Positions 59,761-64,000 of a DNA stretch of 64,000 bases are shown here, piece after piece; within the stretch, counting starts at the first letter, position 1; every line of letters starts with the position of its first letter. The DNA is from Tetmemena sp. SeJ-2015 (Eukaryota; Ciliophora; Spirotrichea; Sporadotrichida; Oxytrichidae). The position numbers and the translations under genes are program-made. Location: positions 62,001 through 126,000 of the forward strand of contig JAJKFJ010022346.1 in the NCBI GenBank assembly GCA_027382625.1. The letters run 5' to 3'. The notes under the pieces are model-generated. The model was not told the origin of the DNA and searched no databases. It was given only the letters and a program-made list of their open reading frames with translations.

Positions 59761-60269
59761 TAAGATCTGCACAGTCTTCATATAAGCCTTTAATAAAATT
59801 ATAATGAATTACCCTCTCAAATTATACTCTGCTTTGGCTAGTTAAGCTCCTTCAATCAAATAAAAATAGTCATTATACTAATTAACCCAAACCCTCAACT
59901 ACTCGCAAGCTAACAATTTAACTATCGAACTATTCAGAATATAATAAACTTGATATCAAAAATTTCAAGAGACTCTATAAAGTAATCTGAGATTTTCAAT
60001 AACTATCTTTTTCTAAATAATATCAACCCATTAATATTTTTAAGAGTGCCATGATTATCCACACCTAGGTAGACAAATTTCTATATGGACTTCACTTTTA
60101 TATCAGTAAACTTTTATTGAAGGATTTTCGGTGTTCATAATAATAAATATAATTATTTTCTGAATTACAGCAGCACTTTCTTTGATTTCATAACTGCTTT
60201 TTAACCGCGCATAATCTACCATCAGGGTATAGCTCTTTCAAAATATGAGAAATAAAGGATAAATTACGA
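59761..60269. other. AT-rich spacer
   Basis: No gene was seen. At 60188-60269 the CCT4 frame remains open beyond the pointer, but the residues no longer match the family; this is germline-only sequence. Confidence 0.55.
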
Positions 60270-60280
60270 TCGTGAACGAC
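60270..60280 (-). repeat. Pointer GTCGTTCACGA (CCT4 half 1/2 join)
   Basis: This 11-bp word recurs exactly at 62364-62374 on the same strand. Overlap gives MENNVVVHD followed by [20 protein letters not shown], continuous in CCT4. Past the pointer the frame here diverges into non-conserved residues. Confidence 0.95.
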
Positions 60281-61172
60281 GACGTTGTTTTCCATGTCAG
60301 TCTTGGGAGCAGAGAGGCAGAACTGGATGAGACCGATCTTGGCGTTGGTGATCTTGGAGGGACCGCCAGCGAAGTGGGAAACCTTCTTGTCCACGAATAC
60401 AAGTCCGTCAATCAGCTCTGAGTCGTCAACAGTACCGCCAAGCTTCTTTGACACATTCAGTATCTAACAAAGTACATGCTTATCAGACATCCATTAATAG
60501 TCAGATTGATGTCTCTGAGGTCGACGTTGATGTCAGTCTTGTCGATGATTCTGAGGACGGCGTCGACTGCCATGGGGGCGAGCAAGTCGGAGTGTTGAGA
60601 AACGACCTTACTGGAGAGAGAGGTCACTGCATTTTGGATGAGCTGCTCTCTGTTGTCAAGATCCACAGGCTGGCCCATGCCCTCGATGATCTCAAGAGCC
60701 TTGGTTAGGGCAATTAATTCACTCCACTTACACTTTAATCATATAGTCAACGTTGAATCCTTCTGAGATGGCTGAGGGGTGGATACCCTTCATAATATTA
60801 TGCAAGATAAATGCATTTCTTCTCAATGAGGTCCTGGCAGGCGCGGAGGAGAGCTCCAGCGATGACTACGACTGAGGTAGTACCGTCTCCAGCTTCAATA
60901 TCTTGTGCCTTGGAGATTTCGACGAGCATTCTTGCGGTAGGGTGGATGACTTCCATCTGCTTAAGGATGGTGGCTCCGTCGTTGGTGATGAGGACGTGAC
61001 CCTTGCTGTCCTGGATCATCTTATCCATACCTCTGGGTCCAAGAGAAGTTCTGACGACGTCAGATACAGCTCTTGCTGCGATAATGTTGGTCTTGCGGAT
61101 ATCCTTGGTCTTCTCTGAGTCCATGCTTCCACCGAGGTCTCTGATTTGTAGGGGTTTCGCGCTTCCTTCCAT
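60270..61172 (-). CDS. CCT4: Chaperonin CCT4 (TCP-1 delta), scrambled first half
   Basis: This is the N-terminal half of a subunit of the cytosolic TRiC/CCT chaperonin. The start is ATG 61172 ([20 protein letters not shown]). Then come [40 protein letters not shown] and [21 protein letters not shown] 31-bp IES at 60788 follows, then [14 protein letters not shown], a 34-nt intron (60700-60733) and [20 protein letters not shown]. After a further IES (60455-60507) the frame reads [20 protein letters not shown] and [20 protein letters not shown], ending at pointer GTCGTTCACGA (complement of 60270-60280). The second half lies upstream at 62374, so the halves are in permuted order on one strand. 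Confidence 0.95.
60455..60507 (-). other. About 50-bp IES in CCT4 (pointer AAT or AATG)
   Basis: The segment between DLRDIN and VSKKLGGT contains a TGA in frame. AAT repeats at 60455-60457 and 60505-60507. Using these gives the family's usual spacing. A nearby AATG pair would add four residues. The exact border is uncertain; the presence of an IES is not. Confidence 0.8.
60700..60733 (-). other. 34-nt intron in CCT4
   Basis: GTGTAAGT...CAAG borders on the complement. Removal at phase 0 gives a continuous reading into [14 protein letters not shown] with the family's usual length. Confidence 0.7.
60788..60822 (-). other. 31-bp IES with pointer GAAG in CCT4
   Basis: GAAG (complement) occurs at 60819-60822 and 60788-60791. 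Deleting one unit restores [16 protein letters not shown], matching the conserved KGIHP motif. Confidence 0.85.
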
Positions 61173-61199
61173 TTGACTATGTACTTTCAAATTATTTAA

Positions 61200-61511
61200 T
61201 AAACTATAAATTATAAAAGATTGAGGGGTCCCCTATTTAAATCGATTTGAATTTGTATCATACCTCCTCCCTCATTCTTACTATCACATACCCTTTGCGT
61301 GAGAATACTTAAGAGAGAGAATTAATGGTGAAGGAAGAGGAATAGTTAATTATTATGAACACAGGAATAAACTTAGATGGAGGGTATAGGATGTGACTGA
61401 TATTAATTCATTTAAACTTAACTCATCCATACAATTAAGTGGATGTTTAAACACCAGGGTTTATTACTGAGAGGGCAGGCGATACTGTACACTGCTTCTC
61501 TGAGGAGCCGC
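61200..61511. other. Spacer between the two CCT4 halves
   Basis: AT-rich, no coding frame. It contains the 5' flank of the first half and the 3' flank of the second half, which should be the two ends of the somatic chromosome for this gene. Confidence 0.6.
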
Positions 61512-62374
61512 TCATCGGGAGAGTACGATGTCATCGATCTTGAGAATCATTCTCACGCACTCGGTGGCGAGGGTGAGGGCGCTGATGGAAACCAAAGATG
61601 GTTGGACGACGTTGGCCTCAAGCATATCCATGATGGTGTTCTTTCTCACGTTAATGCCGGCGAACTTGTCTCCGCTGATATGTCTGTTTCTCAACTCAGT
61701 CACAAAGTTAATGGGGTCCATTCCTGCGTTCTCAGCAAGGGTGTAGGGAATCAGCTCAAGGGCCTCTCCGTACAGGCGCACGCAGTAAGCGTCAGTGCCA
61801 ATCAGCTCACGAGAGTACACTTGCAAAAAACTCAAGCAGTGATTGCATTATTGAAATGCAACTTCTGGGCGACTTCCATCTCGACTGCGGCACCACCTGG
61901 CACGAGAGATCTTCTCTTGACGAGGGCTCTAACGACGCAGAGGGCATCATGGAGAGATCTGTCAGCCTCGTCGAGCACCAACTGGTTGGAACCTCTGAGG
62001 AGAATGGAGACAGTCTTGTTCTGGTTGGGGCAGCCAGTGATCTTAACGATCTTGCGCTCACCTCCAGCGTTGACCTCTTCGACGAGGGCAGCCTGACCGA
62101 GCTTCTCTGCGGTGAAGTGATCGATGTGAGCGACTGGGGTGGCCATGATGGTCTTTGCAACGAAGTCGATTTGATCGCGGTCGATATCCTTAATGACCAT
62201 GATGTTCTTCTTGGCGAGGAAATGGAGAGCCAATTCATTGACTGCGTCACGGAGGACTGACTTTTGCATGAGGAGGACGTTGCAGCCAGTTGCTGAGACC
62301 TTCTTGACGAGATCAAGGATGTACTTGCGCTCTTCCTTAAGGATTCTGTCCATGGCGGTGTAGTCGTGAACGAC
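61512..62374 (-). CDS. CCT4: Chaperonin CCT4 (TCP-1 delta), scrambled second half
   Basis: This is the C-terminal half, starting in pointer GTCGTTCACGA. It reads [80 protein letters not shown] and [18 protein letters not shown]. After a 35-bp IES it continues [60 protein letters not shown] and IDDIVLSR, ending at TGA 61512. All are CCT4 signatures. The ATG at 62380 that opens this frame is not the true start, because it lies in germline-only sequence before the pointer. Confidence 0.95.
61822..61861 (-). other. 35-bp IES with pointer TTGCA in CCT4
   Basis: TTGCA (complement) occurs at 61857-61861 and 61822-61826. Removing one unit gives [15 protein letters not shown], matching the family exactly in length. 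Left in place it brings a TGA into frame. Confidence 0.92.
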
Positions 62375-62640
62375 CCTCATAATAATTACATTGATATCTT
62401 CTTGATGGGTTTGAAAATCTTAGGATACGGTGATTAGGTGAGCAAGATTGAATTAAGCGCTAAAAGGGGTATTAAAAGTCTCAATAAGGGATAGGAGGTA
62501 TAGTTATATTTAAATTTGTTCGATTAATACCGCCAAAGTATTATCACATCTATCCCTCATTCCCTCACTCAAACCGCAATCGCAACCATAAATCAAGCAC
62601 TAAATCACTCATTTGTAAACCCACACATGGAATATACAGC
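62375..62640. other. Divergent intergenic spacer
   Basis: Non-coding, AT-rich sequence between the CCT4 second half and the ribonucleotide reductase gene. Confidence 0.6.
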
Positions 62641-64000
62641 TGATTCAATATCCGACGCTACCGTCCTGTCAAGCACCAGTCGACAAGACTGTAACCAAAA
62701 GGAACGGCCAAACTCAAGCCGTTTAAGTCACCAAGCTTAGGGCTAGACTCGAACGCCTCTTAGAAGGCCTAGCTTTCAAGTACATAAACTTAGATATCAT
62801 ACTTAACAAGGTCATCTCATACGCCCAAAACGGTAAGTTCAGCTATTCCTCTAGGAAAGAGTTGATTATCTCTTATAAGATCATATATTGAGAAGGCTAA
62901 TCGATTCTTTGCCTTTAATCGTTAACATTTTTAAAATGGTGACGTGCTATGTTGCTGAGCTAATCTTTGACTTACCATGTTAATTTAGGCATAAAGACCT
63001 CTGAGCTTGACAATTTAATGGCTGAGACCACAGCCTACCTCAATATCTTGCACCCTGACTACGGCAAGTTGGCTGCCAGAGTTGCTGTGACCAAGCTACA
63101 CAAGGAGACTAAGGAGAACTTCTTTGAGGTTATCCACGATATGCATACATACACTGAACAAGCCCGTAAGTAGACCCTCTATCGTTAACCGCGATCGCTT
63201 CCCTATTTACAAATCAAATTGTAATAAGTAGCGCCAATTTAATTAAATATCCTCCCCTGGATAATCTAATCACTTTCAATACAATTCAAAGCACCCGTAT
63301 CCTGAATCCATCCATCCTTCTTATATTTGAATCATTTATCTGTCTGGCAATACCTTTACTCATAATTTAATCGGCGAGTGCTTAACATGTGCTATTAGGA
63401 GGAGATGCTTCTCTGATCGCTGAAGACGTCTACAAGGTAGTTGAGGCCAACAAGGAGAAATTCCAAGCTGCTCTTAACTTCCGCAGAGACTGGGACTACG
63501 ACTACTTCGGATTCAAGACCCTTGAGCGCTCCTACTTGCTCAAAGTCAACGGCAAGATCGTTGAAAGACCCCAGCACATGCTCCTCAGAGTCTCAGTAGG
63601 AATCCACAAGGAAGATGTTGACTCAGCCATTGAGACCTATAACCTCATGAGCGACCGTTGGTTCACTCATGCTACACCCACTCTCTTCAACGCTGGTACC
63701 CCCAAGCCTCAAATGAGCTCCTGTTTCTTGCTCATGATGAAGGACGACTCTATCCACGGTATCTACGATACTCTCAAGAACGTAGCACTCATTTCTAAGA
63801 GTGCTGGTGGAGTAGGACTTGCAGTTCACAACATCAGAGCTACAGGAAGCTACATAAAGGGTACCAATGGATACTCAAATGGACTCCTTCCCATGCTCAG
63901 AGTCTTCAATGAGACAGCAAGATATTATCAATTATTCTATCTTTTTAAGATATGTAGACCAGGGAGGTGGAAAGAGAAAGGGTTCCTTTGCCATCTATCT
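62640..64000 (+). CDS. RRM1: Ribonucleoside-diphosphate reductase large subunit (partial, runs off the window)
   Basis: This is class I ribonucleotide reductase R1, which makes deoxyribonucleotides. The ATP-cone is seen as [12 protein letters not shown] and [20 protein letters not shown], then an intron (about 62832-62987) and [41 protein letters not shown] second intron (about 63170-63399) follows, then [80 protein letters not shown] and [20 protein letters not shown]. The first active-site Cys sits in QMSSCFL. A 28-bp IES at 63919 follows, then [15 protein letters not shown] at the window edge. The start is unclear: ATG 62631 is in a different frame from the cone, so the true 5' end may be another MDS or a small IES lies there. 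Confidence 0.93.
63919..63953 (+). other. 28-bp IES with pointer AAGATAT in RRM1
   Basis: AAGATAT occurs at 63919-63925 and 63947-63953. Removing one 28-bp unit gives [20 protein letters not shown], conserved in R1 proteins. Confidence 0.93.

Noticed and set aside
61443..62260. Plus-strand open frames across CCT4
   Set aside because: They are antisense to the clearly conserved chaperonin frame.
62380..62400. ATG at about 62380 as a separate start of a CCT-like gene
   Set aside because: It lies outside the pointer. The protein from there begins mid-domain, and the pointer match shows it is the second half of CCT4.

Overview
This window looks like germline (micronuclear) DNA of a hypotrich (stichotrich) ciliate. 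Conserved proteins read through in-frame TAA and TAG as glutamine and stop only at TGA. The DNA is AT-rich with short GT-AG introns. Genes are broken by very short sequences flanked by direct repeats (IESs with pointers). At least three conserved genes are scrambled: their coding segments (MDSs) are out of order, and in two of them also inverted and kilobases apart. No telomere array, tRNA, rRNA or CRISPR array was seen. All gene names come from reading translations against remembered family patterns; no search was run.

Layout. 0.1-6.3 kb: one long Gln-rich coiled-coil gene (+), then a tandem duplication whose second copy is decayed (6.2-7.6 kb). 7.6-11.0 kb: low-complexity gene (-). 11.0-12.6 kb: complex I NDUFA5-like gene and a Nudix hydrolase (+). 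12.7-14.4 kb: the middle of a katanin-like AAA ATPase gene (KATNAL2) and the first part of splicing factor SF3A3 (both -). 14.5-15.7 kb: unknown gene with two tiny IESs (+). 16.0-21.0 kb: Pumilio-family RNA-binding protein (+). 21.5-22.1 kb: 3' part of KATNAL2, inverted (+). 22.1-28.5 kb: AT-rich and gene-poor, with a fold-back repeat, a transposase-like fragment and three relatives of a ubiquitin-like/Cys-rich gene. 28.6-37.2 kb (all -): Gln-rich gene, ribosomal protein eL28, 5' part of KATNAL2, an unknown gene, and a membrane-anchored bZIP factor. 37.5-44.9 kb (-): small coiled-coil protein, a fragment, and a large leucine-rich-repeat gene. 45.0-47.5 kb (+): inverted 3' part of SF3A3 and an XLF/Cernunnos-like end-joining factor. 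47.6-49.5 kb: GC-rich island with a transposase-like reading frame and a converging second frame. 50-62.4 kb (mostly -): proteasome beta-6, unknown acidic and Gln-rich genes with a duplicated segment, a YHYH-domain surface protein, a Cys-rich protein, and chaperonin CCT4 with its two halves in swapped order. 62.6-64 kb (+): ribonucleotide reductase large subunit, cut by the window end.

How it fits together. KATNAL2 is rebuilt from 33.1-32.2 kb (-), then 13.07-12.70 kb (-), then 21.5-22.1 kb (+). SF3A3 is rebuilt from 14.4-13.1 kb (-) then 45.0-45.6 kb (+). CCT4 is rebuilt from 61.2-60.3 kb then 62.4-61.5 kb (both -). Each of these four joins has an exact 10 or 11 bp repeat (pointer) at both ends, and overlapping the two copies restores the conserved frame. 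The KATNAL2 and SF3A3 segments interlock, so neither locus can be read linearly. An XLF-like repair gene lies in the same window; in Paramecium, end-joining proteins are needed for programmed DNA elimination, but a link here is inference.
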